Source: Pseudomonadota bacterium (GTDB lineage: Bacteria; Pseudomonadota; Gammaproteobacteria; Steroidobacterales; Woeseiaceae). From it: a stretch of 45,387 bases of DNA. Shown here piece after piece: positions 7,848 through 16,098 of the stretch; positions within the stretch are counted from its first letter, which is position 1, and the number at the start of each line of letters is the position of its first letter. Under the pieces are notes generated by a model. The model did no database searches. It saw only the letters and a list, made by a program, of their open reading frames with translations, and was not told where the DNA came from. The position numbers and the translations under genes are program-made. The DNA lies in contig JACZWL010000026.1 of the NCBI GenBank assembly GCA_022572185.1, positions 1 to 45,387 on the forward strand, written 5' to 3'.

Positions 7848-8480
7848 ATGAAACTTCTAAATCATGAAGCCGAGTTTGAGCGGGCCTGGGCCGATCGCAG
7901 CAACACGCGATTCGAGCTGCCCCCGATCGACGTCAACCGGGTACTCGCCGAGCACTACCGCACGAGCGAACCGCTCACGTTCACCCGCACCATGCTGTGG
8001 GACATGGAGGTGCGGAAGGCATGGAGGCCCGACCGCTATATCCCATCCGTTGTACGGGAGGGGAGCGCCCACGCCTGGGGCCGGAGTTCGGCGGCCGACG
8101 GAACGGAATCCTTCGTACGGTCATCGCAGCAGCGACTTTGGCTTGAGCCCGTGGAATATGGGCTGGTCCTGGAACAAGTCTGCCTCAATCCCACGCAGCA
8201 GAAGGTTTCTTTCATCGGAGCAGCGGAACTTGCCGATCGCGACAGCAACCTTCTTCACGCCGGTGCGGGACAGCCTCTGTTTCATGTCGAGCACTCGGTT
8301 GACGGCGACGAATCGCAACCACTGAACAGGTGGCGTATCGCTCACCTCACCGACAGACTCGAGCACAGGCTGACTGAGCGGTTTACACTCATGGCGAACG
8401 ACGTGTGGCTGCCTGAGTTCATTGAGATCTACATCCGAAGTGACCTGGACATCAAGCTGACCCGTCGCGACATCTCCTGA
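7848..8480 (+). CDS. Hypothetical protein, last gene of the AzoR cluster
   Basis: I do not recognise this 210-residue protein. It has no signal peptide or membrane segment, is rich in Trp, Arg and acidic residues, and carries FTRTMLWDMEVRKAWRP near residue 50, and LEPVEYGLVLEQVCLNP and LANDVWLPEFIEIYIRSD-like stretches later. The ATG at 7848 is preferred over 7815, which would overlap the azoR end. Only eight bases separate it from azoR, so it probably belongs to the same operon. Confidence 0.65.
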   Translation: MKLLNHEAEFERAWADRSNTRFELPPIDVNRVLAEHYRTSEPLTFTRTMLWDMEVRKAWRPDRYIPSVVREGSAHAWGRSSAADGTESFVRSSQQRLWLEPVEYGLVLEQVCLNPTQQKVSFIGAAELADRDSNLLHAGAGQPLFHVEHSVDGDESQPLNRWRIAHLTDRLEHRLTERFTLMANDVWLPEFIEIYIRSDLDIKLTRRDIS

Positions 8481-9035
8481 CCCTCGTTGGGCTTCAGCGT
8501 TGGTGCCACTGAGAAGAAGTGTGAGATGAAACGAGCATTTTCCGCTGGAAGCAGCATCATTGAAGAAGATGCCCTTAGCAGAACAGGAAGAATGGAACGC
8601 CTTCTCGATCTGGCTATGAAGGACCGCTTATGGCGAAAGCGGCAACTCAGGATCCACACATATCGTGCATTCAACCAGAACAACCTGGCTCGTCACCGAG
8701 TCGCTCGAAGCTAGACGCATACATCTGCCAGAGTACTGCGGGAAATTTGCGTGTTACGGCTGCCGTTGATTGAGCCTGCCAAGTACAGGTAGGCCGATGA
8801 ACAAAAATCAGCGAAAATACGCCAATTTTCCCCATAGGTACCGATTTAGAGCATAGTCAGTAAATCGAACTCTGCGCAATTCGATGCGTCGTTTGCAGTT
8901 GTGCTGCTATGTGCCTGCTGGGCTTGCTAGTGATGGCCACAGCATAGGCTGCGCAAAATGTATGAAATGCAGAGTGTAACTAAAGTGCGTTGTCGCTCAC
9001 TGCCCCGCGCAACGCTCCGCCAGCTGATAACGTGC
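8481..9035. other. Gene-poor stretch at the left edge of the defence/IS island
   Basis: About 555 bases without a gene I can support. A 62-codon frame from ATG 8526 to 8714 follows a purine-rich stretch, but the product looks like no family I know and is matched by an equally long frame on the other strand. The section from about 8760 on is visibly AT-richer than the core genes. No hairpin with a T-run was found. Confidence 0.4.
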
Positions 9036-9275
9036 TTAAGTCACACCAAGACTCACCAGTTTGTTGTGTACTTCTTTCGCACGCTCCAACAACTGATCAT
9101 AAGTCCATATTTCGTCAACGTTTGATGATTCGAGCATCAGCTCAATATATGAATTCATATCTTCGTGACTTGCGAAAGACTGCTGGTTTGAGCGACTCAT
9201 AATTACGGCCGTCTTGTGCTTAGTGGCGATCCCCGGAAATCTATCCTTTATCTCCGTATAGTGATTTTTGATTTC
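9036..9275 (-). pseudogene. C-terminal part of the Shedu-like nuclease, beyond the amber codon
   Basis: Directly after the TAG at 9278-9276 the same frame stays open for 79 codons and ends in TAA at 9038-9036. It reads EIKNHYTEIKDRFPGIATKH, then KTAVIMSRSNQQSF, and ends with IWTYDQLLERAKEVHNKL. This is the expected C-terminal pattern of DUF4263 proteins: a Pro-Gly turn, a beta strand before a polar loop, and a final TYDxLLERAK helix. An internal ATG at 9200 could make a 54-residue piece but has no good ribosome binding site. I infer that it is the tail of the upstream gene, cut off by one substitution (CAG to TAG is the simplest). Confidence 0.75.
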
Positions 9276-10511
9276 CTATTGGAGCCATTCACCAGTTTGG
9301 AATGCTGCCTGATTGAAATCTTGCCTAGGGTGGCCTTTTCTCGTTGCCATCCCTTTGGACGGCCTCTCTATCTCGATTAGTTTGTAAGACCGATCCCGGT
9401 AGGAAATTATGCAATCGGGCTCTACGTGAACCTTTCCTATCGGCGATTTTTCACCCGCGGGATACTTAAATTTGGGCTTACTTTCACAGACGCCATAAGC
9501 GTCCAACAGAATCGGGTTTTCTTCTAGATACGAATGGAAAATATCCTCTGTTTCGGTAGCTTGTTGATGAAGAAGATCCTGCAAGCCGTCGATAGCCTGC
9601 TGGAGGTTGTCGAGGACAGTGTTAAATTCCCCAATCCAATCATCACTGCCGAATGAGATAGTGCCTCCGCCTTCAGGTCGCCGCGATATGTATTGGCCAA
9701 AATCCCTACGAACGTCGGCTTTAACTCGCACCCGAATATTTCTACAGTCCCAAGCTGCTTTTTCTCGATGCACAAGCACTTCGAGGTAATCATAAAATGT
9801 TTGTGAGTTTTCATCGGCCGGGAAAAACCCAAGCTGCCGAATTATTTGTGGCCCCCAAAAGTCGCTAGAATTATCTGGCAATTTGATATCCAAAACCCTA
9901 CAAAAGGCTCCATAGGTAAGTCGGGCGATAGCATCGCTCAAGGACAGGTCATAGGAATCTATTTGGATGCATCGATCGCCAGCGACTTTTTGCGTCGTTG
10001 CATCAATTGGTTCGCCAACAGTTCCTTCCCAAACTGCCTCTTCCAGCTTTTCCTTTGAGACAATTCTATATATCCCCAATTTCGTCCCTTGTTCGGCCAG
10101 TTCCTCCAGTAACTGAGTTACGCGATCAGGGGTCACAGTTGGTTCGTAGTCAATTTTTAGCGCCGCGCCGCCAGATTTCCGCCACTGATACTCCGGTGAA
10201 GTTTTGGAGTCAAAAATTACAACTCCATCATTGAGGACCATGCATTTCAGTCGCGCTGCGTTTAGATAGGGAGATATTGGAAATTTCGGATATCCGCCGC
10301 CTTTTGGCGGAGGTGCGGTGAATCGTTCATATTCGGATATGTACGCCGAAACATAGCGCTCCAAATACTTGCTGATATCTGACGAAGACGCCATTTGTGC
10401 AGGCAAGTTTTCTCCATTTTTTGTTTTCATAGCACGCGTGCGCCAGACCAAAATGGCTATAGAAACGGCGCCAAGCCCCGCGCCAATTGCAATTAAGCTA
10501 GTTGCTTCCAT
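9276..10511 (-). CDS. Membrane-anchored Shedu-like (DUF4263) nuclease, ended early by an amber codon
   Basis: Shedu proteins are single-gene anti-phage nucleases with a C-terminal PD-(D/E)XK domain. This 411-residue product has one membrane segment (about 4-23), a middle region I do not recognise (about 45-310) and the nuclease domain from about 323: FHSYLEENPILL, then VEPDCIISY (Asp366), KLIEIERPSKGMATRKGHPR (Glu380, Glu382) and QDFNQAAFQTGEW. The last catalytic position is Glu in IEIE rather than Lys. Translation stops at TAG 9276-9278 inside the domain, although the frame continues with matching sequence. The region is AT-richer than its surroundings, and an IS5 copy lies 233 bases upstream. 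Probably inactive as it stands, unless the amber codon is suppressed. Confidence 0.78.
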   Translation of the reverse strand: MEATSLIAIGAGLGAVSIAILVWRTRAMKTKNGENLPAQMASSSDISKYLERYVSAYISEYERFTAPPPKGGGYPKFPISPYLNAARLKCMVLNDGVVIFDSKTSPEYQWRKSGGAALKIDYEPTVTPDRVTQLLEELAEQGTKLGIYRIVSKEKLEEAVWEGTVGEPIDATTQKVAGDRCIQIDSYDLSLSDAIARLTYGAFCRVLDIKLPDNSSDFWGPQIIRQLGFFPADENSQTFYDYLEVLVHREKAAWDCRNIRVRVKADVRRDFGQYISRRPEGGGTISFGSDDWIGEFNTVLDNLQQAIDGLQDLLHQQATETEDIFHSYLEENPILLDAYGVCESKPKFKYPAGEKSPIGKVHVEPDCIISYRDRSYKLIEIERPSKGMATRKGHPRQDFNQAAFQTGEWLQ

Positions 10512-10743
10512 TTAGCCGACCGCAGCTATGATTCTAGCGCGTCGCGATCTAAAGCATACACGTAAACATTCTTCTCTTGAGGCAACCACGGACCGCCATG
10601 CAAGAATATCCGGCTCATTATGCGGCAAAACAATCTCAGAAATCGTACTACACCTCGGTCGACACGAACCGCCGCGATATAGAATCGAGGTAGCGATTCT
10701 TCGCCTCTAGGTTATGTCGGCGTATTATCGGCCTATCCGTTAG

Positions 10744-10761
10744 GGAAGCTCTGATTTATTC
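10744..10761 (+). repeat. IS5 left terminal inverted repeat
   Basis: GGAAGCTCTGATTTATTC begins right after the TTAG duplication and matches the reverse complement of the right end at 14 of 18 positions. Confidence 0.85.
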
Positions 10762-10814
10762 AGTGAAAGGTTATAATACAGATCGTTATTCAATGCCGCA
10801 CGGAGATATTGATA

Positions 10815-11771
10815 ATGCGTCAGCAAACGCTCGCCGATAATGGTTTCGAACGTTTTCGCAAGCGAACGCGTCGGGAGACGTTTTTGCTGGAGATGGATCA
10901 GATTATTCCGTGGCGCGATCTGTGCAAAGTGATCAAGCCGTTCTATCCGAAGCGAAAGGGTGCGGGCCGCCCAACAGTTGGATTGGAGCGGATGCTGCGC
11001 ATTCATTTTCTGCAACACTGGTTCAACCTCTCAGATCCGGCGGTTGAAGAGGCACTGTACGATTCACGTGCCATGCGCAGTTTTGTTGGCATCGATCTGG
11101 GTCGCGAACCGGCACCGGATGAAACGACGGTGTGTAAGTTCCGCCATTTGCTGGAGTCACACAACCTGGGCGGCCAGCTATTCAGCCTGATTAACGAATA
11201 CCTTGAGGAGAACGGTCTCAAAGTCAGTACCGGCACGATTGTGGATGCCACCATCATTGATGCACCGACCTCGACCAAGAACAAAGATAAAAAGCGCGAC
11301 CCGGAGATGCACCAGACGAAGAAAGGCAACCAATGGTACTTTGGCATGAAGGGGCATATTGGTGTCGACAGTAAGACCAAGCTGATCCATTCGGTGGCAG
11401 CCACCGCGGCGAACGTACACGACAGCCAGTTACTGGGGGACCTGTTGCACGGCGATGAAACCCGGGTGTGGGGAGATTCTGCCTACTCGGGCCAGCGCGA
11501 TGTCATTGTAGAACACGCGCCGCATGCCAAGGACTTTACCAACAAAAAAGGTGCTCGCAATCGGCCGTTAAGCGCCGAGGAGAAATCGAAGAATCGCACC
11601 AAGTCGAAGGTCAGGGTGAAAGCCGAGCATCCGTTCCTGATTCTCAAGCGAATCTTTGGTTTCAATAAGGTTCGTTATCAAGGCCTGGACAAGAATGCCA
11701 ACCGCCTGTTTGTTGCTTGTGGGCTAGTGAATTTGTACATGGCGCGCAGACAATTATTGCGACCAACATAG
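10815..11771 (+). CDS. IS5-family DDE transposase
   Basis: The 318-residue transposase has the N-terminal DNA-binding part (KRKGAGRPTVGLERMLRIHF) and the DDE domain: Asp in GTIVDATIIDAPTS, Asp in VWGDSAYSGQ, and Glu in KAEHPFLILKRIFG. It ends with VACGLVNLYMARRQLL, as in the IS5 subgroup. ATG 10815 is preferred over a TTG six bases earlier; GGAG lies nine bases upstream. No frameshift or internal stop is present, so it should be active. Confidence 0.95.
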   Translation: MRQQTLADNGFERFRKRTRRETFLLEMDQIIPWRDLCKVIKPFYPKRKGAGRPTVGLERMLRIHFLQHWFNLSDPAVEEALYDSRAMRSFVGIDLGREPAPDETTVCKFRHLLESHNLGGQLFSLINEYLEENGLKVSTGTIVDATIIDAPTSTKNKDKKRDPEMHQTKKGNQWYFGMKGHIGVDSKTKLIHSVAATAANVHDSQLLGDLLHGDETRVWGDSAYSGQRDVIVEHAPHAKDFTNKKGARNRPLSAEEKSKNRTKSKVRVKAEHPFLILKRIFGFNKVRYQGLDKNANRLFVACGLVNLYMARRQLLRPT

Positions 11772-11913
11772 GACAGGTGCGTCTGAAATTTACCATTGAT
11801 CAAAAAAACCGTGCATAGCGGTAAAACAAACGGACTAAACGCCCCAATCACAAAGCATTTTCCAAATATTTGAACGCGTAATAAAGAAATTACTTCAACA
11901 CATTTGAAAACAC

Positions 11914-11931
11914 GAATTGATCAGACTTTCC
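11914..11931 (-). repeat. IS5 right terminal inverted repeat
   Basis: The plus strand reads GAATTGATCAGACTTTCC, followed at once by the TTAG target copy. It lies 142 bases after the transposase stop. Confidence 0.85.
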
Positions 11932-12056
11932 TTAGATTATTACTGTAAGGTCAATAGCTTATAAAGGATGGTTAAGCTTGGCCAAGGCGACCTCAAACGT
12001 TTTTGTCGACTATGCGATTTGGCAGGTATTTTGATAATTTGAATGCTTAGTTAAAA

Positions 12057-12143
12057 GCCCAGGTGGCGGAATTGGTAGACGCGCGGCGTTCAGGTCGCCG
12101 TGTCCTTACGGGTGTGCGAGTTCGAGTCTCGCCCTGGGCACCA
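12057..12143 (+). tRNA. tRNA-Leu (anticodon CAG)
   Basis: The acceptor arms GCCCAGG and CCTGGGC pair over seven bases, and the CCA end is encoded. The anticodon stem CGGCG/CGCCG carries the loop TTCAGGT, with CAG at 12091-12093. A D-arm with GGTAGAC, a long variable arm and GTTCGAGTC complete a class II leucine tRNA of 87 bases. It stands just right of the Shedu/IS5 island; no att repeat is seen. Confidence 0.97.
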
Positions 12144-12152
12144 AATGCGACA

Positions 12153-12173
12153 GGGCTCCCCAAGAGGGAGCCC
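12153..12173 (+). terminator. Terminator after tRNA-Leu
   Basis: GGGCTCCC and GGGAGCCC form a perfect 8-bp stem around the loop CAAGA, followed by GTTTCTATTCT. It starts nine bases after the tRNA CCA end and is a plausible Rho-independent terminator with a weak T-run. Confidence 0.75.
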
Positions 12174-12212
12174 GTTTCTATTCTGGCGTGTAAGAATTTA
12201 TCTCCCTCCTGA

Positions 12213-12530
12213 CTTGTCTGCAACGCGCCGCCCGATGAATCGGAAGCAGTGCAATCCGAGAGCCTTACAACCGCGAAACCCCAGCCCTATGTCGCCCCTG
12301 CTCAGCCGGACATCAAAGCGCCTGCTGCTGCTGAAATGGATGGCGAAAAACAATCAGCGCAGCCGGAGATCGAGATACCTCCGTTAGTCCAGAAAGTAGA
12401 CATTACGACAATGAGTGTCGCGGACCTGGATCGCCGCTGCCCCTGTGCGGTGTCGCCGCGGCGGCGCTATACTGGAGGCCTTGGGCCTGCTATATCGTCA
12501 ATGCTTTCAGAGGCATGCACAGATTATTGA
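12213..12530 (+). other. Open frame of doubtful status before the transglycosylase gene
   Basis: A frame open from 12213 to a TGA at 12530 contains a Pro/Ala/Glu-rich stretch (PQPYVAPAQPDIKAPAAAEM) and then VQKVDITTMSVADLDRR. The composition looks more like coding sequence than chance, but there is no clear start (GTG at 12249 lacks a ribosome binding site), and the end overlaps the next gene. It may be the remnant of a longer gene. I assign no function. Confidence 0.3.
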
Positions 12531-13165
12531 AAACTTCGGTTAAGAATGCTGCGGCTCCCTTGCGGGCAGGCTCTCTGCTGTTGGGCGCGCTCTGGATTGT
12601 CGTGACTGGCGCCTGCGCTACGGCCCCGCCGGCAAACGTCGAGGACATCTGTGCGATCTTCGAGGAGAAGCGCGGCTGGTACAAAGCTGCGAAGAAATCG
12701 GAAAAGCGATGGGGCACCCCGAAACACGTGCAAATGTCGATCATTCGCCAGGAATCGTCGTTCAGGTTCGATGCGAAACCGCCGCGGACCAAACTATTGG
12801 GGTTTATACCCTGGAAGCGTCCGTCGGACGCCTACGGCTATGCACAGGCGCTGGACAGTACCTGGGAATGGTACAAGGATGACAGCGGTCGACGATTCGC
12901 GGACCGTGATGACTTCGATGACGCCATTGACTTCGTTGGCTGGTACACGAACATGTCCAACAAGTCCGTGGGTATCTCGAAATGGGATCCTTATAATCAG
13001 TATCTCGCTTACCATGAAGGCCACGCCGGTTGGCGTCGCGGAACCTACCGGCGAAAAAGCGGGCTCAAGAAGACAGCCCGCCAGGTCGACTACCGGGCGA
13101 GGGAATGGGGCGCGCAGCTGCAGCGCTGCGAAGACGACCTCAACGATGGCTGGTGGATATTCTGA
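12515..13165 (+). CDS. Transglycosylase SLT-like lipoprotein
   Basis: The product (216 residues) has a signal peptide with lipobox VTGAC (Cys34) and a lysozyme-like fold: Glu80 in MSIIRQESSFRFDAK is in the position of the catalytic Glu of SLT domains, followed by DAYGYAQALDSTWEWYK, VGWYTNMSN and YLAYHEGHAGWRRGTY. It resembles uncharacterised lipoproteins of the COG4764 type. It is probably outer-membrane attached and acts on peptidoglycan, but activity is not proven for this group. It stands alone on the plus strand. Confidence 0.82.
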   Translation: MHRLLKTSVKNAAAPLRAGSLLLGALWIVVTGACATAPPANVEDICAIFEEKRGWYKAAKKSEKRWGTPKHVQMSIIRQESSFRFDAKPPRTKLLGFIPWKRPSDAYGYAQALDSTWEWYKDDSGRRFADRDDFDDAIDFVGWYTNMSNKSVGISKWDPYNQYLAYHEGHAGWRRGTYRRKSGLKKTARQVDYRAREWGAQLQRCEDDLNDGWWIF

Positions 13166-13318
13166 CGCCGGTTATTTGGCAAGTCGTAGTGCCCGCGCAT
13201 CGCTGTACCGTTCAGCTACGGACGCGACGTGATGCTGAAGCATTGGCGAGCGTCGTGTCATGGTATGGCAAACGAAATCCCTGAGAGGATCGAAAGCGGA
13301 CGTTTCCCAAGGTGACGC

Positions 13319-14380
13319 TCACACCGGGAATTGCGACAAACTCAGCAAATCGAATTGATTGGCATATGCGTGCACAGCGGGTGTGCCTCCAAGGTGCATG
13401 AGCAATATTCTGCAGCCACTTGCAAAACGACCATCGTTCGCGAGTGCCAGCAGCTCCCGTACCGCCTTGCCTTCATAGACGGGGTCAGCAATTAGCCCTT
13501 CCATCCGCGCAAGCAGGCGTATTGCGTCGAAAGTCTCACTTTCGGCCACACCGTATGGACTTTTGTCCGCCGCAATTACCTCTATGTCGGTTGCCGAGAC
13601 CCGGACTGACATTCCTATCTCCGCAAGCGCATCATTTGCCAGTCGCATCACTCGCTCCCGCTTTATGCTGGTTTCGTCATCGTCGGAGACGCCAATGACG
13701 CGAGTTTTCTCGCCCATCGCTGCAAAGCCAGCGACCAGGCCAGCCTGCGTACTGCTGCTGCCCGTGCAGTGGACGACGTAATCAAAGTGAACGTCAAGCG
13801 CCTTGCTCTGCTTGACGATTTCTGCTGCGCAGGCCATGTAGCCCATGCTGCCGAGCCGGTGCTCGGAAGCACCAGCTGGTATCAAGTAAGGAAGATGGCC
13901 GCAGCCCCTGAGGTATTCGCAAAATTCGATTAAGGGACTCTGGTCCTCGATCGGCCTTTCAGTCTCGTCCAGGAACATTTCGGCTCCCATAATGCTACTC
14001 AGAAGAACATTCCCTACCTGCCGATAGACCGGACCTGCATCTTTTGTCCAACCAAAATGCAGCAGGGCACATTTCAGTGTGCATTTCGCTGCTGCCGCCG
14101 CCGTTTGCCGCGTATGGTTGGATTGAATCGCTCCGCCGGTGACCAACATGTCAGCGCCGGTTTCAATGGCATCTCCGACCAGGAACTCGAGTTTGCGAGT
14201 CTTGTTGCCGCCACCTTCCAGGCCGGTCAAGTCATCTCGCTTGATCCATAACTCCTGACCGTCCAGTTGCCCACCGAAGTTATCCAGCCGGTGTATCGGC
14301 GTTGGCAATTGCGCCAACGCGGCTCTTGGCCTCTTGGCTAATTCAAGCAATAATACGTTGATATTATTTTCGTCGAGCAC
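13319..14380 (-). CDS. D-cysteine desulfhydrase / ACC deaminase family PLP enzyme
   Basis: These fold-type II PLP enzymes break D-cysteine to pyruvate, ammonia and sulfide, or deaminate 1-aminocyclopropane-1-carboxylate. Visible motifs are LPTPIHRLDNFGG, WIKRDDLTGLEGGGNKTRKL (PLP lysine about Lys60), GGAIQSNHTRQTAAAAA and CTGSSSTQAGLVAG for the phosphate. The GTG at 14380 is chosen because GGAGAG lies four bases upstream; the open frame extends to 14470. The 353-residue size is normal for the family. Separating D-cysteine desulfhydrase from ACC deaminase needs alignment of substrate residues. Confidence 0.85.
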   Translation of the reverse strand: MLDENNINVLLLELAKRPRAALAQLPTPIHRLDNFGGQLDGQELWIKRDDLTGLEGGGNKTRKLEFLVGDAIETGADMLVTGGAIQSNHTRQTAAAAAKCTLKCALLHFGWTKDAGPVYRQVGNVLLSSIMGAEMFLDETERPIEDQSPLIEFCEYLRGCGHLPYLIPAGASEHRLGSMGYMACAAEIVKQSKALDVHFDYVVHCTGSSSTQAGLVAGFAAMGEKTRVIGVSDDDETSIKRERVMRLANDALAEIGMSVRVSATDIEVIAADKSPYGVAESETFDAIRLLARMEGLIADPVYEGKAVRELLALANDGRFASGCRILLMHLGGTPAVHAYANQFDLLSLSQFPV

Positions 14381-14734
14381 AAGTCTCTCCGAATGCTTCG
14401 AAACCAGAGTTTGGAGCAATTTGCTGGACGAGACAATGAGCCAACCGCGGCATCTCTCGGTCGAGAACAATCACTCCACGCCTACTTTTGGCCGAAAGCT
14501 AAACTGACCCGACACCGACATAATGCACCGAGAAATTACCTTAGGAAATCACCGTAAGTTCAAGTTAAACTTCTGGCGATGTGTACTGACGAGCCAAAGA
14601 AGACGTTGACACAACCCTGCAAACTGCGATAGCAGGCTCCGATATTAGCGGCAGCGGCTGAATAATCTGCACTTATTGATGGTATATTCAGGCCACCCGA
14701 TGTGTTCATATGAAATTCAAATCAGGAGATCACC
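14381..14734. other. Divergent intergenic region
   Basis: About 354 bases separate the PLP enzyme gene and the exported protein at 14735, which are divergent, so promoters for both must lie here. TATATT at 14683-14688 is a possible -10 element for the rightward gene, without a convincing -35. The ribosome binding site AGGAG at about 14723 is clear. No other feature is seen. Confidence 0.4.
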
Positions 14735-15262
14735 ATGAAAAATAGAATAATCAGTGCCTGTGTTTTTGCTGGCCTGCTTGCAGGCGGCCTGGCGCTGGCG
14801 GATGACGATGAAGCGATGATTGCCAGTGCGAAAAGCGCAGGCCCTGCCAGCGTCACATCCAAAGCTACCATCAAGACACCTGATGGCAAAATCTTGCAGG
14901 CGGGCTCAAACAGCTACACTTGTTATCCTCAACAGGAAATTATCGGTCCGATGTGCAATGAGGCAGTTTGGGATGCTCTCATCGGCGCGATGTTGAAAAA
15001 GGAAAGCTTCGAGCATAATAAATTCAGCGTGTCCTACATGCTGGCCGGCGAAGGCACTGCCCTCGGAGTCAGCAACAGCGATCCCTTTGCCAGCGACCCT
15101 GCCGCAAGTGACGACTGGGTCAAGGAAGGGCCTCACCTGATGATTGTTGTTCCCGATAGTGCAATGCTCGAAGGATTGTCCACAAACCCAGCTGATCCGG
15201 TATATGTCATGTGGAAAGACACACCGTATGCACACATCATGGTCAAAATCGCTGCTGATTAG
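14735..15262 (+). CDS. Exported hypothetical protein
   Basis: The 175-residue product starts with a clear signal peptide (MKNRIISACVFAGLLAG, cleavage near residue 22 after ALA), so it is periplasmic. The mature part has two cysteines close to each other in SYTCYPQQEIIGPMCNEA, which may form a disulfide. It ends with PVYVMWKDTPYAHIMVKIA. I know no family name for it. CAGGAG lies about eight bases before the ATG. A strong hairpin follows the stop codon by ten bases. Confidence 0.75.
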   Translation: MKNRIISACVFAGLLAGGLALADDDEAMIASAKSAGPASVTSKATIKTPDGKILQAGSNSYTCYPQQEIIGPMCNEAVWDALIGAMLKKESFEHNKFSVSYMLAGEGTALGVSNSDPFASDPAASDDWVKEGPHLMIVVPDSAMLEGLSTNPADPVYVMWKDTPYAHIMVKIAAD

Positions 15263-15272
15263 CAATGCATCA

Positions 15273-15305
15273 GGGTCAGTTCTTGCGCGGTGCAGGAACT
15301 GACCC
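15273..15305 (+). terminator. Long hairpin after the exported protein gene
   Basis: GGGTCAGTTC and GAACTGACCC pair perfectly, and the inner TTGC/GCAG bases extend the stem to 14 pairs with one U-G pair; the loop is GCGGT. AGGTTTCTTT follows. It is likely a terminator, although the T-run is interrupted. Confidence 0.65.
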
Positions 15306-15519
15306 AGGTTTCTTTGGCGATTCAACGTCCGCTGAATCAGGCTTTGCCTGGACGTCTGCTTTTGGCAGCGACCTCAGACGGTCGACGCAGCACAGGCGTT
15401 ACACTTCTCTGCCGGCGTTTCGAAGTCCTGCGTCTTTCTCGCTCAAAAGTCGTTTTGTCGGCTACATGACGATAACATCACAATTCGATGTATAGCTACG
15501 ATGTTGTTTCATCATCGGG

Positions 15520-16098
15520 ATGACACTTCCTGTCGATGAAAAAGGAGCTCCCCCTAAGAAGCAGGTGCACTACAAGTTTCTTCTGCTCTGCATCCTGCTG
15601 GTGAGCTACTTCTCTTATCTCAGTTTTCAATACGACGTAAGGACAGGTGGAATTGCATCTGCTCTAACCTGGACTTTTTTTGTTCTATGTACGCCGATTG
15701 CAGACGCCGGCATCTTATTGGACTTCCCGCTCAGGCTTATATTCGGCATTCGAATGCTGATTTCGGAAATTGCTGTTTGGGCTTTAGCGATCACCATAAA
15801 TATCGTTTCATTGCTTTACTTCGCCGAATATTACGAAACAACCAAGCTGACGATGCTCTTGCATGCAATTCTTACCATGCGTTATCCATATTGGGGTGTG
15901 ATTTTGCTAGCTGGGGCGGGCACATTTCTCTCGATTCGATTTGCCGATGAGCTCATGGATGTTGCCCATCACAGGGACAGGAACTTTTTTCACCGCCATG
16001 CTTTCAAGCATGAGATCGTAATTATTGTGTTTTTTGTGTTCGTTCTTATTGGATACTACAAGCTCATAGCTTCGCTCGGCATTGAAACCAAGCTCTGA
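15520..16098 (+). CDS. Hypothetical integral membrane protein
   Basis: A 192-residue protein with about five membrane segments: about 19-37, 46-64, 78-100, 121-140 and 165-185. The loop after the fourth segment has FADELMDVAHHRDRNFFHRH, a His/Asp-rich stretch that could bind metal. I do not recognise the family. The ATG at 15520 has only a weak upstream CGGGA. It lies between the exported protein and the choice-of-anchor B lipoprotein, on the same strand but with wide gaps, so a shared transcript is not certain. Confidence 0.7.
   Translation: MTLPVDEKGAPPKKQVHYKFLLLCILLVSYFSYLSFQYDVRTGGIASALTWTFFVLCTPIADAGILLDFPLRLIFGIRMLISEIAVWALAITINIVSLLYFAEYYETTKLTMLLHAILTMRYPYWGVILLAGAGTFLSIRFADELMDVAHHRDRNFFHRHAFKHEIVIIVFFVFVLIGYYKLIASLGIETKL

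Larger units (their letters stand above)
10740..11935 (+). mobile_element. Complete IS5-family insertion sequence with TTAG target duplication
   Basis: The element runs from 10744 to 11931 (1188 bp) and is flanked on both sides by TTAG (10740-10743 and 11932-11935), which fits the 4-bp YTAR target of the IS5 family. The imperfect 18-bp ends GGAAGCTCTGATTTATTC and GAATTGATCAGACTTTCC (right end as read on the plus strand) agree at 14 of 18 positions. One intact transposase gene lies inside. Intact target copies and transposase suggest a fairly recent insertion. Confidence 0.88.

Noticed and set aside
8487-8714. 75-codon frame (ATG 8526 also possible) after the azoR cluster
   Set aside because: No family, an equally long frame on the other strand, and no coding-like conservation visible.
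9276-9278. TAG read as an amino acid (stop codon reassignment)
   Set aside because: Other genes of the window end in TAG (for example those ending at 11771, 15262 and 17614), so TAG is used as a stop; a point mutation is simpler.
12144-12530. Integration site or mobile element at the 3' end of tRNA-Leu
   Set aside because: No integrase, no repeat of the tRNA end; only a terminator and an uncertain open frame follow.
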